Origin: a virus
Length of the DNA stretch: 29,359 nt
Virus record (IMG/VR): IMGVR_UViG_3300044492_000105
Coordinates: 1 to 29,359 of that record
Strand: one strand, 5' to 3'
The notes below the pieces were generated by a model. That model saw only the letters and a list, made by a program, of their open reading frames with translations, searched no databases and was not told the origin of the DNA. The position numbers and the translations under genes are program-made. Positions 1-7,691 of this stretch are shown piece after piece; position 1 is the stretch's first letter, and each line of letters begins with the position of its first letter.

Positions 1-1
1 G

Positions 2-133
2 GGCGAGGATCACGCCGTTGACGACATCCGCTACGCCTGCATGTCCCGGCCCTTCGGCGCAAGGGTCGAGGCCGACGAGGACCAGAACCCGCTGATGGTC
101 AGAAATGCTTTCAAGCTGGACGAACTCGCATAG
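2..133 (+). CDS. Terminase large subunit, C-terminal end (partial)
   Basis: Only the last 43 codons are in the window; the gene enters from the left and stops with TAG at 131-133. The visible protein contains GEDHAVDDIRYACMSRPF, the type of C-terminal segment seen in phage large terminases, where an acidic stretch (here E-D-H-x3-D-D) belongs to the RNase H-fold nuclease that cuts concatemeric DNA during packaging. A portal gene follows after one small gene, which is the usual terminase-portal order and supports the call. The ATPase domain and most of the nuclease lie outside the window, so completeness cannot be judged. Confidence 0.72.
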   Translation, partial: GEDHAVDDIRYACMSRPFGARVEADEDQNPLMVRNAFKLDELA

Positions 134-166
134 CGGGTGTAGGGCTCGAACACCCGGAGGATGCCG

Positions 167-514
167 ATGCCGGATCAGCAGCAGAACCACGACATGGCCG
201 CCGAGAACCGGTTGCGCGATGCGTTCGCGCAGTTGCTCTATCGCGGCAACGACCAAGCCGTGCCGATGGAGAACGTCTGGATGCAGCAGGGCCCGGCCCA
301 GTTCGCGAAAGGCGTCACTTCGGGCGAGGTGCTGGACCGCAACGAGACCCCGACCGACCCGACCACGGCGCTCCCCCAAAGACAGTTTGTCCCCGATCCC
401 CGCTTCGATTACCCGATGCATATGGGCGGCAAGCCTGCCGAGGATCAGGCCCCGTTCGGCGGTAAGGGCTCCTACATCCGCACCAAGCAGAAGTCCAAGA
501 AGGGCAAGGACTAG
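167..514 (+). CDS. Small virion-cluster protein of unknown function
   Basis: Unrecognised protein of 115 residues between terminase and portal. An in-frame ATG also exists at 161, but the ribosome binding site GGAGG (156-160) touches it directly; the ATG at 167 has a workable 6-base spacing, so 167 is preferred. The protein is hydrophilic, with a helical-looking, Gln/Asn-containing first half, a Pro/Asp-rich middle (VPDPRFDYPMHMGGKP) and a very basic tail (TKQKSKKGKD) that could bind nucleic acid or an acidic surface. There is no signal peptide or membrane segment. Its stop (TAG 512-514) abuts the portal start, so the two are probably translationally coupled. Position suggests a packaging or head-completion role, but this is inference only. 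Confidence 0.7.
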   Translation: MPDQQQNHDMAAENRLRDAFAQLLYRGNDQAVPMENVWMQQGPAQFAKGVTSGEVLDRNETPTDPTTALPQRQFVPDPRFDYPMHMGGKPAEDQAPFGGKGSYIRTKQKSKKGKD

Positions 515-2947
515 ATGGCCGAGACCACCTACTCCAAGGGCGACGATCTTCCGCAGGTAACACCCGCGAGCCCCGAGGCCGACCGCCCGGATCGCCCCGA
601 GGTCGCCGCGTCCGACGCGCAGGAAGTGGATACCAGTTTCTGGGAGAAAGCCCTCGCCGACGCCGAGCGTGCCGAAAAGGACTGGCGCACAAGGGGCCGC
701 GAGATCGTCCAGATTTACCGGGGCGATATCCCGATCACCCGCCCCAAGGCGGGCAAGACCGTAAGTTCGAGCAGGCAGGGGCAATCTTCCACGTTCAACA
801 TCCTCTACGCCAACACCGAAGTCATGCTTCCGGCGGCGTACTCCAAGCCGCCCGATCCGGTGGTTAGGAGCCGTTTCGTCAAGAAATCGGCGATGCCGCC
901 CATGCCCATGCCGATGATGCCCCCGGGCATGGGTGGTCCTCCGCCGGGAATGATGCCTCCTCCCGGAGCAGGCCCCCTGCCTCCGGGCGCGGGCCCCCCG
1001 GGTGAACCTTCCGCGTCGATGGGCCCCGGAGGCCCGGCGATGCCGCTGGCTCCACCCGGGGGCCCGATGCCCCCTCCACCGCAATCTCCGGGCGGCGTCC
1101 CCCTACCCCAGCCGTCGGGAGTAGGGCCTCCGCCGGGAGATGCCCCCGGTGGGGGCCCGCCCATGTCGCTCCCTCCGGGAGCTGGCGGGGCTCCGCCTTC
1201 ACCTCCGCCCGTGGGCCCGCAGACCGTCCCCCAACCGGCCCCCATGCCGCCCGGCATGCCGCGCCAGCAGGATATCGACACCGCCGCTGCCGTGATGGAG
1301 AAGGCGCTGGAGATCGTGGTGGCCGACGAGGCTTCGCATGAAGCGGTGAAAGCTGCCGTCAGGGACATGCTGTTGCCGGGGCGCGGGATTTGTCGCGTCC
1401 GCTGGAAGCCCGTGCTCAAGCAAATCCCGGTCGAGGACCCGATCATGGGAGGCCCGCTTGCGCACCCGGTGACCGGCGAGCCCCAGATGAAGGACGCGAA
1501 AATCTGGGAGACGGTCGATGATGAGTATGTGTTCTGGGAGGACATCCTCATCGACCCCGTGCGCCAGCACGGCGACGTCGAATGGATCGCGTTCCGGCAT
1601 CTGTTCGCTGAAAAAGCCCTTCTCTCGGAGTTCGGCGACAGCGAGAAACTGCAATCTTACCAGAAAGACGGCAAGTTATCGGAGCTGCTGAAATGGACCG
1701 AGGAGAGCGCGGCCAAGTCCCCCGTCGGTGGTGGCCCTTCGACAAAGGCGTCCGGAAAGCTCGACAGCGTTGTGCGGAAGGCGATGGTCTGGGAAATCTG
1801 GAACCGCTCGACCCGCGAAGTGCTCTGGATCATACGCGAAGGTGGCGGCTGCGCGTTGCGCGTCGATCCCGACGTTCTGGGCTTGGAGGGCTTCTACCCC
1901 ATTCCGAAGCCGATCTATGCCGTGGTCACGACCGAGACCATGATCCCGAAGGCGTTCTATGACCTGTACGCCCATCTCGCCGCCGATCTGGACGACACTT
2001 CTCGGCGTATCAGTGATCTTACGGCAAAAATCAAAGTCCGTGGCGGCTACAATGCGGCGAACGCGGACATTGCGAACCTTCTTACGGCTGATGACGGCAA
2101 GCTGCTGCCTGTGGACGGCGTCGATCTTATGTCTGGCGGCCTGCAAAATCACATCTGGCTTGTCCCGATACTTGAGTGGGTCAACGCGCTCAAAGAACTC
2201 TACATGAGCCGCGACCAGCAGAAGAACGCGATCTACGAGATCATCGGCATCGCCGACATCGTCCGGGGCGCAACCAACCCCTACGAAACCGCCACCGCGC
2301 AGCGCATGAAGGGCACGATCGGTGCCGGAAGAATGCAGGGCGTGCAGCAGTCCGTCGCGAACTTCGTAAGAGACCTGATGCGGCTGAAGTCCGACATCAT
2401 CGCCAAGAATTTCGATGCCGAGACGCTCACCCGCATGACCGGCGAGAACGTCACCCCTGACATCATGGACATCCTGCGCAACGATTTCTCGCGGATGTGC
2501 TCCATCAACATCGAGACCGACAGCACCGTGCAGGCCGACGAGGCCACCGAAAAAGAAGCCAACGCGCAGATCATGCAGGTGATCGGCGGCACGATGCAAG
2601 CCGCGCAGGGCCTGATGATGACCGGTATCCTGCCGCCGCCGATGATCCTCAACATGACCCTCGAAATGATCAAGATGCTGCTGCATCCGGTCCGCCACTC
2701 CAGAGGCGTGATCGACATGGTGGACGGCTATCAGGAGATGCTGGGGGCTTACATGAAGATGGACCCGACGGGTGCCATGATGCGGCCTCCCGCCCCGCCT
2801 CCCCCGGGACAGGGTGGAGGGCCCCCCGGAGCCCCGCCGGGCCCCTCCAGAGGCCAGAACGGCAAGGGACCTCCCAAACCCGCCCCGACCCAAGCCCCCG
2901 CACCGATGGGCGCGGGAGGGCCTCCGCCACCGCCCGGAGTGATGTGA
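515..2947 (+). CDS. Portal protein (podovirus type) with Pro/Gly/Met-rich insertion
   Basis: Dodecameric portals form the head vertex through which DNA is packaged and ejected. The 810-residue protein has the layout of short-tail phage portals: an N-terminal domain (about residues 38-125), then a core with VEWIAFRHLF, MIPKAFYDLY, and the long helical region around LEWVNALKELYMSRDQQKNA, IIGIADIVRGATNPYETATA and RMQGVQQSVANFVRDLMRLK. Size and place (after terminase, before scaffold and capsid) fit. Two regions are odd: residues about 127-250 are an almost pure Pro/Gly/Met/Ala stretch inserted between the N-terminal domain and the helix starting QQDIDTAAAV, and the last 55 or so residues have similar composition. 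These are probably disordered surface segments. The ATG directly follows the upstream TAG; AAGGA at 506-510 is the likely ribosome binding site. Confidence 0.88.
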   Translation: MAETTYSKGDDLPQVTPASPEADRPDRPEVAASDAQEVDTSFWEKALADAERAEKDWRTRGREIVQIYRGDIPITRPKAGKTVSSSRQGQSSTFNILYANTEVMLPAAYSKPPDPVVRSRFVKKSAMPPMPMPMMPPGMGGPPPGMMPPPGAGPLPPGAGPPGEPSASMGPGGPAMPLAPPGGPMPPPPQSPGGVPLPQPSGVGPPPGDAPGGGPPMSLPPGAGGAPPSPPPVGPQTVPQPAPMPPGMPRQQDIDTAAAVMEKALEIVVADEASHEAVKAAVRDMLLPGRGICRVRWKPVLKQIPVEDPIMGGPLAHPVTGEPQMKDAKIWETVDDEYVFWEDILIDPVRQHGDVEWIAFRHLFAEKALLSEFGDSEKLQSYQKDGKLSELLKWTEESAAKSPVGGGPSTKASGKLDSVVRKAMVWEIWNRSTREVLWIIREGGGCALRVDPDVLGLEGFYPIPKPIYAVVTTETMIPKAFYDLYAHLAADLDDTSRRISDLTAKIKVRGGYNAANADIANLLTADDGKLLPVDGVDLMSGGLQNHIWLVPILEWVNALKELYMSRDQQKNAIYEIIGIADIVRGATNPYETATAQRMKGTIGAGRMQGVQQSVANFVRDLMRLKSDIIAKNFDAETLTRMTGENVTPDIMDILRNDFSRMCSINIETDSTVQADEATEKEANAQIMQVIGGTMQAAQGLMMTGILPPPMILNMTLEMIKMLLHPVRHSRGVIDMVDGYQEMLGAYMKMDPTGAMMRPPAPPPPGQGGGPPGAPPGPSRGQNGKGPPKPAPTQAPAPMGAGGPPPPPGVM

Positions 2948-2948
2948 C

Positions 2949-3344
2949 ATGAGGCCCAAGCCCAAACCCAAGGCAGCCAAGATCGTCGCCAAGCGCGCTA
3001 TCCCGAAACCCAAGCCGAAGGAGAGACCGATGGTTGAAGTCAAGAAGCCCGATCCCGCCCCGCCGCCACCTGCCGTCAAGAGCCCGGCCCCGGCCAACAC
3101 CACCTACTCGCCCGACCCTGCCGCGCCGACCGCGTTCGCGGTGGTGCCGGAGGACATGCTGACCGAGCAGGAAAAGGACACCGCGAGCGAGGTCCCCGGC
3201 GTCGGCCCCGCCAGCGCCTCCGAGGTCTCTCCGGGCCCCGTCGAGACGATGGAGGACCTTGGGATAGGCCCCCGCACGCCCTACCCCGAGGGCTCCCCGC
3301 CGGTTGCCGCCGACGCTGCCGTGAAGAAGGACCCGACCCGATGA
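2949..3344 (+). CDS. Lys/Pro-rich small protein, unknown function
   Basis: A 131-residue protein, one base after the portal stop. The first 28 residues are highly basic (MRPKPKPKAAKIVAKR...), followed by Pro/Ala-rich disorder and an acidic segment with EDMLTEQEKDTASEV. GGAG at 2936-2939 serves the ATG at 2949. A second in-frame ATG at 3030 (protein MVEVKKPD...) has an even better AAGGAGAG site six bases upstream, so a 104-residue product lacking the basic head may also, or only, be made. No domain is recognised; predicted to be largely disordered. It overlaps the next gene by ATGA. Its place in the head cluster suggests a structural accessory, but function is unknown. Confidence 0.68.
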   Translation: MRPKPKPKAAKIVAKRAIPKPKPKERPMVEVKKPDPAPPPPAVKSPAPANTTYSPDPAAPTAFAVVPEDMLTEQEKDTASEVPGVGPASASEVSPGPVETMEDLGIGPRTPYPEGSPPVAADAAVKKDPTR

Positions 3345-3952
3345 GCATGGTCCGGTATCCTCTTCCCATCACCAACGCGATGCTGGCGAAGGCCAACATC
3401 CACGAGGGCAAGCCGCGTTACGACAGCGCCCCTAATGTCGCCGCCGACTGGCACGGCGGCGATTTCGGTCAGGACGTGGACATCGCGGAAGCGACCCAGT
3501 CCATCGCCAACTGCCACTCCGCCGCCGTCGGCACCGATTACGACCCGCAGCATCAGGAGGGCAAGGGCAAGAACATGACCCCGAAGCTCACCCCGCTCGC
3601 GGATATCGGCAAGGACTACGGGGCCTATAGCGGCAGCTCCTACCGCAGCGGACCGATCGAGCCCCGCGCGCCCTACCCGGACAAGACCTCGCCGCCCGTC
3701 GTGTCGGCGGTGAGCCCGAACTCGGGCCTCGCCGCAGGCGGCCTCGCCATCACGGTCACGGGCGCGGGCTTCACCGGGGCCACGGGTGTCACCATCGGCG
3801 GCACGCCCGCAACCGCCGTGGTCGTGGTGAACTCCTACACCATCACGGCAGTCACCCCGGCCAAAACGGCGGGCACCTACGACGTCCGCGTCACCACGCC
3901 CAACGGCACCAGCGCCATCGGCGGTGCCGCCGACAACTTCGTGTACGCATGA
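3341..3952 (+). CDS. Head-cluster protein with C-terminal IPT/TIG Ig-like domain
   Basis: A 203-residue protein starting in an ATGA overlap with the previous gene. Residues 1-115 are unrecognised (MSMVRYPLPITNAMLAKAN...). Residues about 118-203 read as one IPT/TIG immunoglobulin-like domain: PPVVSAVSPNSGLAAGG, then ITVTGAGFTGATGVTIGG, TPATAVVVVNSYTITAVTP and GTYDVRVTTPNGTS, the standard order of strands and Gly turns of that fold. Ig-like domains are often displayed on phage heads and tails, where they bind carbohydrates or the cell surface. Between portal and capsid genes, a head decoration or fibre role is likely but unproven. No signal peptide. Confidence 0.75.
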   Translation: MSMVRYPLPITNAMLAKANIHEGKPRYDSAPNVAADWHGGDFGQDVDIAEATQSIANCHSAAVGTDYDPQHQEGKGKNMTPKLTPLADIGKDYGAYSGSSYRSGPIEPRAPYPDKTSPPVVSAVSPNSGLAAGGLAITVTGAGFTGATGVTIGGTPATAVVVVNSYTITAVTPAKTAGTYDVRVTTPNGTSAIGGAADNFVYA

Positions 3953-4218
3953 GCGGATCGGCCAGACCGAACGACCAGATGCACCTGCCGGGCCTCGGCG
4001 TCCCCGTGGACCCGTGGACCGGCTTCGTGCTGAAGCCCGTCGTCACCGAACGCCTCAAGCGGCTCAAGGAGGCTGAGCGGGTTTTCCGCGCGGTCCTCCA
4101 CGAATTGGACGGAACCACCGAGGGCTCGATGCCGGGCAACCGCCAGATGGCGCTGGCTTTCACGGCGCTGGATCAAACACGGCTGTGGGCGGCGGCCTCG
4201 ATCATCGAGAGTAGCTGA
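3949..4218 (+). CDS. Acb2/Tad1 hairpin-family protein, candidate cyclic-nucleotide sponge
   Basis: An 89-residue protein overlapping the previous gene by ATGA. Residues about 38-87 are two predicted helices: RLKRLKEAERVFRAVLHEL, a short loop with PGNR, then ALAFTALDQTRLWAAASII. The second helix matches the Acb2/Tad1 hairpin pattern as I remember it (Arg, then Leu-Ala-x-Thr-x-Leu-Glu/Asp-x2-x-Met/Leu-Trp-Ala-x3-Ile). Characterised members of that family are about 90 residues and oligomerise to sequester cyclic di- and trinucleotides or gcADPR signals, blocking CBASS and Thoeris. The first 35 residues (HLPGLGVPVDPWTGFVLKP) are an extended Pro/Gly-rich arm. Finding it between virion genes is unusual. 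Family call is by motif memory, not by search; sponge activity is inference. Confidence 0.62.
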   Translation: MSGSARPNDQMHLPGLGVPVDPWTGFVLKPVVTERLKRLKEAERVFRAVLHELDGTTEGSMPGNRQMALAFTALDQTRLWAAASIIESS

Positions 4219-4220
4219 AG

Positions 4221-4508
4221 ATGCCGGTCTATGTCTTCTACGAGGGCCGCCTGATCGAGAAGCGATACAAGCCCTCGCAGCCCCAGCACGCGCGCAGCGA
4301 CCTCCCAGCGCCCGCCGTGCAGGGCTTCGAAGCCTACGCCAGCCCCATCGACGCGCGCACCATTTCGTCGCACCGCCAGCGCGACAGGGACTTGCATAAT
4401 TCCGGCAGCTACGACAAACGCGACACCCCCGCAGAGTTCAGGAGAGCCCAAGATGGCAGGCGAAAATTCGCAAAACGGAGCGCCGCCGAGCCTCCGCGAT
4501 ATAGCTGA
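4221..4508 (+). CDS. Small conserved-type phage protein, unknown function
   Basis: A 95-residue protein starting MPVYVFYEGRLIEKRY, an opening typical of small proteins found between portal and capsid genes in short-tail phages. The middle SPIDARTISSHRQRDRDLHN and the tail TPAEFRRAQDGRRKF are strongly basic and hydrophilic. It begins two bases after the previous stop with only a weak ribosome binding site, suggesting translational coupling. Its last 56 bases overlap the scaffold gene, which carries its own AGGAGAG signal inside this gene. No enzyme motif or membrane segment is visible, so no function is assigned. Confidence 0.68.
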   Translation: MPVYVFYEGRLIEKRYKPSQPQHARSDLPAPAVQGFEAYASPIDARTISSHRQRDRDLHNSGSYDKRDTPAEFRRAQDGRRKFAKRSAAEPPRYS

Positions 4509-5679
4509 GCAGGCCTACGACGATCTCGAAGAAGGTGCCGAGGCCCAAGCCTCCGAGGCCCCGTCCGAGGGCCCGGGCGAGGGCCCGGTCGAAGGGGCTG
4601 CCGAAGAAACCCTTGGACAAGACGACCGACCGCGCGATAAAAGCGGGCGTTGGGTGTCCAAATCGGAGGGTACCCAGCCGGGTGAAGCAATCGAGCCCCT
4701 CGATCCAGCCCCGAAACCAAAAATTGAAGTCCAGAAGCCGCCAACTGATCCAGCCGCTGCACAAGTAACACCCGCAGCGCGAAGCAATCAGGTCCCGGAG
4801 CACTGGAGCGCGGAAGACAAGGCGACGTTCGCCAAGCTGCCGAAAGAGGGCCAGCAATTCCTCCTGAAGCGGCACGGCGATATGGAAGCCGAGTTCACGC
4901 GCAAGTCACAGGCGAGTGCGGGAGCAGTCCAGTTCACGCAGGCGCTTGCGCCGGTCTTCAACGACCCGCAGATCGCGCAGTCGTTGAAAGCAGCGGGGGT
5001 TCATCCGGTTCAGGCGATCCAAGAATGGGCCTCGTGGCACAGGATGGGAACGTCGCCGAACCAAGAGGATAAATTCAAGCTGCTGGTAGGGCTGACGCAA
5101 CGCATGGGGCTGGACCCAGCGCGCATTTTCTCCGCTTTGAACCAGCCGCCGTCGGCGACTTCGATGGGTCTCTCGGAAGAGGACCTGAAGGACCCGGCGG
5201 TTAAATTCATCGCCGACCATCTCGGCAAGACGCAAAGCAAGCTCGACGCCATCGAGCGGAGCCAGCAGCAAAGAGAACAGCAGGAGCATCAGGCCCGTGC
5301 TGTCCAAGGTGTCAGGTATGCTAGGTCGAACATCGACGGTTTCGCGGACGAGAAGTCAAAGGACGGACGCCAGCTCCGCCCCCACTTCGACGCCGTGCTG
5401 CCGCTCATCATCGACATGTTCAAGGCCAATCCAAACAGGAACTTGGCCGAGGCCTACGACACCGCCTGCTGGGCTCACCCGGAAGTCAGGAAGCAACTGC
5501 TCGCGGCGGAACACTACCGCACGCAGTCGCAGTCTGACGTCGCCCGGGCCCGCATCGCGCAACGGGGCAACACGCGGGGGATCACCACCCCCGTCGCACG
5601 CCCCAACGGCGCGGACGGGCCCTCGAAGGGCAGCCTGCGGGATACGCTGGAGCGTTCTGCCGACGAGGTTGGTTTCTGA
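4453..5679 (+). CDS. Scaffolding protein
   Basis: The 408-residue product is placed directly before the major capsid gene and has the make-up of a capsid scaffold: an acidic disordered N-terminus (residues about 20-110), a conserved patch PEHWSAEDKATFAKLPKEG followed by LLKRHGDMEAEFTRK, a helical centre with a coiled-coil-like Gln/Glu stretch (ERSQQQREQQEHQ), and a basic helix-rich C-terminus that would bind the capsid protein. Scaffolds guide procapsid assembly and then leave or are degraded. The start ATG has AGGAGAG six bases upstream (4440-4446), inside the end of the preceding gene. The stop is 17 bases before the capsid start. Confidence 0.82.
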   Translation: MAGENSQNGAPPSLRDIAEQAYDDLEEGAEAQASEAPSEGPGEGPVEGAAEETLGQDDRPRDKSGRWVSKSEGTQPGEAIEPLDPAPKPKIEVQKPPTDPAAAQVTPAARSNQVPEHWSAEDKATFAKLPKEGQQFLLKRHGDMEAEFTRKSQASAGAVQFTQALAPVFNDPQIAQSLKAAGVHPVQAIQEWASWHRMGTSPNQEDKFKLLVGLTQRMGLDPARIFSALNQPPSATSMGLSEEDLKDPAVKFIADHLGKTQSKLDAIERSQQQREQQEHQARAVQGVRYARSNIDGFADEKSKDGRQLRPHFDAVLPLIIDMFKANPNRNLAEAYDTACWAHPEVRKQLLAAEHYRTQSQSDVARARIAQRGNTRGITTPVARPNGADGPSKGSLRDTLERSADEVGF

Positions 5680-5696
5680 CCTCATAGGAGTGCCAC

Positions 5697-6650
5697 ATGG
5701 CCGAACCTACCGTCACGCAACTCGTCGCGACCACGATCCAGAACTATCACAAGCAGTTCGCCGATAACGTCTCCAACTCGAATGCCGTGACGGCCCTTCT
5801 TCGCGAAGGCAACCGGGTTCGCGTCATCGAGGGAGGCCGCGCGATTGCCTGCCCGCTTACTTACGCAGAAGAGACCTTCGCGTGGTACCTCGGGACCGAA
5901 TTGCTTTCCCGGGCCACCAAGGAGACCATCTCCGAGGCTCACTACGACCCGGCGAACGCCGTGGCCTCAGTGACCCTCTCGGGCCCTGATCTGGCCAAGA
6001 ACCGCTCGCGAGAGCGCATCCTCAACCTTCTGGAAGGCAAGCTCGACAACGCCGAAGCCACCATGAAGAACAACATCACCAAAGCAGTCTACGGCGACGG
6101 TACCGTTGCAAAATCATTCGTGGGCCTCAAGGGCTTCGTCACCGCCGACGGCCTCGGCACCATCGGCGGCATCGACGCCGGGACGTGGACCTTCTGGAAG
6201 AACCAGTTCCAAGTGGTCGCCCGCGCCACGGGCCTTCAGTATCCCGCGCTCAAGGCGGGCATGAACGCGCTGTGGATGAAGCTGATCCGTGGCGCAGAAA
6301 AGCCCGACCTGATCGTCGCCGACGGCGAAATCTACTCCACTTACGAAAGTGGGCTTCAGGAGAACCAGCGGTACGCCGACGCGAAGCTCGGCGCGCTTGG
6401 TTTTGAAACCTTGAAGTACAAGACCGCGCCGCTGGTGTTCGACGGTGCTGCGACGGGTATCACCGGAGCCTACTACCTCAACACCAAGTACATGAAGTTC
6501 GAGATTTACTCGGGACGCAATTTCGAGGCCCTCGACCTTCCCGACCAGAGCCCCGACATGGACGCTGTCACCAAGCACATGGCGTTCATGGGAGCCCTGA
6601 CGCTGTCCAACCGCGCGATGCAGGGCAGGCTGACGGCTTCCGGCACCTGA
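5697..6650 (+). CDS. Major capsid protein
   Basis: A 317-residue protein with a good AGGAG site before ATG. It follows the scaffold gene and matches the HK97-fold capsid proteins of short-tail phages: N-terminal helix MAEPTVTQLVATTIQNYHKQ, an E-loop-like segment with IACPLTYAEETFAWYLG, a central region PALKAGMNALWMKLI and PDLIVADGEIYSTYESGLQE, and a C-terminal end TKYMKFEIYSGRNFEALDLP then MAFMGALTLSNRAMQGRL, which is the usual capsid ending (the protein notes that it names the last strands of the A domain). It would form the head shell. A terminator-like hairpin follows at 6659-6693, which fits a gene needing more transcript than its downstream neighbours. Confidence 0.88.
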   Translation: MAEPTVTQLVATTIQNYHKQFADNVSNSNAVTALLREGNRVRVIEGGRAIACPLTYAEETFAWYLGTELLSRATKETISEAHYDPANAVASVTLSGPDLAKNRSRERILNLLEGKLDNAEATMKNNITKAVYGDGTVAKSFVGLKGFVTADGLGTIGGIDAGTWTFWKNQFQVVARATGLQYPALKAGMNALWMKLIRGAEKPDLIVADGEIYSTYESGLQENQRYADAKLGALGFETLKYKTAPLVFDGAATGITGAYYLNTKYMKFEIYSGRNFEALDLPDQSPDMDAVTKHMAFMGALTLSNRAMQGRLTASGT

Positions 6651-6658
6651 TCTGCTGA

Positions 6659-6693
6659 ACGGCGGCGGCGTTCGGGGACGTCGTCGCCGTTTT
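6659..6693 (+). terminator. Terminator-like hairpin after the capsid gene
   Basis: A 12-base-pair stem (6659-6670 with 6679-6690, two G-T wobbles) encloses an 8-base loop TTCGGGGA and is followed by only four T residues (6690-6693). It lies nine bases after the capsid stop and would act as a partial Rho-independent terminator. All eight loop bases can pair with 6700-6707, see findings. Confidence 0.62.
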
Positions 6694-6717
6694 CCCCGCT
6701 CCCCGAACGGAGCATCT

Positions 6718-7269
6718 ATGTCTGACACCCCGACACTCGTTCGTTTTTCCTCCGGCTGGGAGCGCGACGGCAACGGCCCCGACGGGTTGCCGCTGTACCG
6801 CGAAACCATTCGCGTGCGGATGGATCGGCCTCCATACCTTGCACTTGAGCGCGAGGCCGACGAGACCGACATCGCCGACCATCCCGGGCCCTACGAGCTT
6901 TACCAGAAGACCTGCGGGGCCCGCAAAGCCATCGTCGGCTATCCGCTGGCGCTGTGGCCCGCCTGCCCGCCGCATATCTTCCAGATGTGCGCCGTGCGCG
7001 ACATTCACACCGTTGAACAGCTCGCCCAGCTCATGAGCAAAAAGCGGCGTGCCGAAGCCCTCAAGACCATGCCGCCCGAGATTGTCGAGATCGCCGATCG
7101 CGCTGTCACGATGATCGAGCTGCACGGCAAGGCGGGGCAGTACGAGAGCATCGTCACCGACCTGCAAAGCCAGCTCGACGCGGTGAAGGAACAGTTCGCC
7201 GAGGCGGTCTCCACCATCGCCGCGCAGAAGACCCTGATTGACGCCCTCCGATTGAAGGCTGCCGCATAA
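6718..7269 (+). CDS. Virion-cluster protein with C-terminal coiled coil, unknown function
   Basis: A 183-residue protein, first gene after the capsid terminator, with GGAG at 6709-6712. The N-terminal half (DGLPLYRETIRVRMDRPPYL, then a segment rich in Cys/Pro such as LWPACPPHIFQMC) is followed by a helical half. Residues about 145-180 (IVTDLQSQLDAVKEQFAEAV) have the heptad pattern of a coiled coil. It overlaps the gp4-like adaptor gene by one base (TAATG). Position between capsid and neck genes suggests a head or neck accessory; I recognise no family, so the role is open. Confidence 0.72.
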   Translation: MSDTPTLVRFSSGWERDGNGPDGLPLYRETIRVRMDRPPYLALEREADETDIADHPGPYELYQKTCGARKAIVGYPLALWPACPPHIFQMCAVRDIHTVEQLAQLMSKKRRAEALKTMPPEIVEIADRAVTMIELHGKAGQYESIVTDLQSQLDAVKEQFAEAVSTIAAQKTLIDALRLKAAA

Positions 7270-7691
7270 TGGCAAGACTGCTCACCATCGTCGATGCCGT
7301 GTCCGACGCTTCCTTGGAAATAGGGATCGTGCAACGGCCCGTGACGCTGGTGATCGGCACGGCGGATCAGGACATCGCGCAGATGACGGCCCTTCTTCAA
7401 AACGTGGCGGACGAACTGCTGCTTGACCCTCCCTACCGGGAGCAACTTGGCGACGGCAACTGGCTGATCGACACGGGCGGGACGGTCAGAAAGTCCCGGC
7501 CCACGTCGGACAGCGACCTCATCCTGTTCGATCCGCGCGTCGTCGTGAACGGCCTGAAGTACCGCTTCCTGAAGGCCAAAGGTCTCGAATATGGCGAGGA
7601 ACAGCGCGACTTCATCGTCAGGCTCAACAAGATCGCGGGCCGCAACGCGCCCGTGATCGACCTCAACGAAGACCCGGGGCGCGTGCAATGA
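7269..7691 (+). CDS. Head-to-tail adaptor (P22 gp4-like neck protein)
   Basis: At 140 residues this has the size and sequence pattern of the gp4-type packaged-DNA stabilisation proteins that bind the portal ring after packaging: IVDAVSDASLEIGI, ADQDIAQMTALLQNVADELL, a Trp-containing segment LGDGNWLIDTGG and a C-terminal part DLILFDPRVVVNGLKYRFLK with EQRDFIVRLNKIAGR. Upstream and downstream genes are capsid and gp10-like hub, the P22-like order. It starts in TAATG with the preceding stop and ends in an ATGA overlap with the next gene. Confidence 0.78.
   Translation: MARLLTIVDAVSDASLEIGIVQRPVTLVIGTADQDIAQMTALLQNVADELLLDPPYREQLGDGNWLIDTGGTVRKSRPTSDSDLILFDPRVVVNGLKYRFLKAKGLEYGEEQRDFIVRLNKIAGRNAPVIDLNEDPGRVQ

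Noticed and set aside
1676-3103. 475-codon open frame on the minus strand opposite the portal gene
   Set aside because: It is a shadow created by GC-rich codons. The plus-strand frame gives a recognisable portal, while this frame gives His/Arg/Gly-rich sequence with no ribosome binding site or domain.
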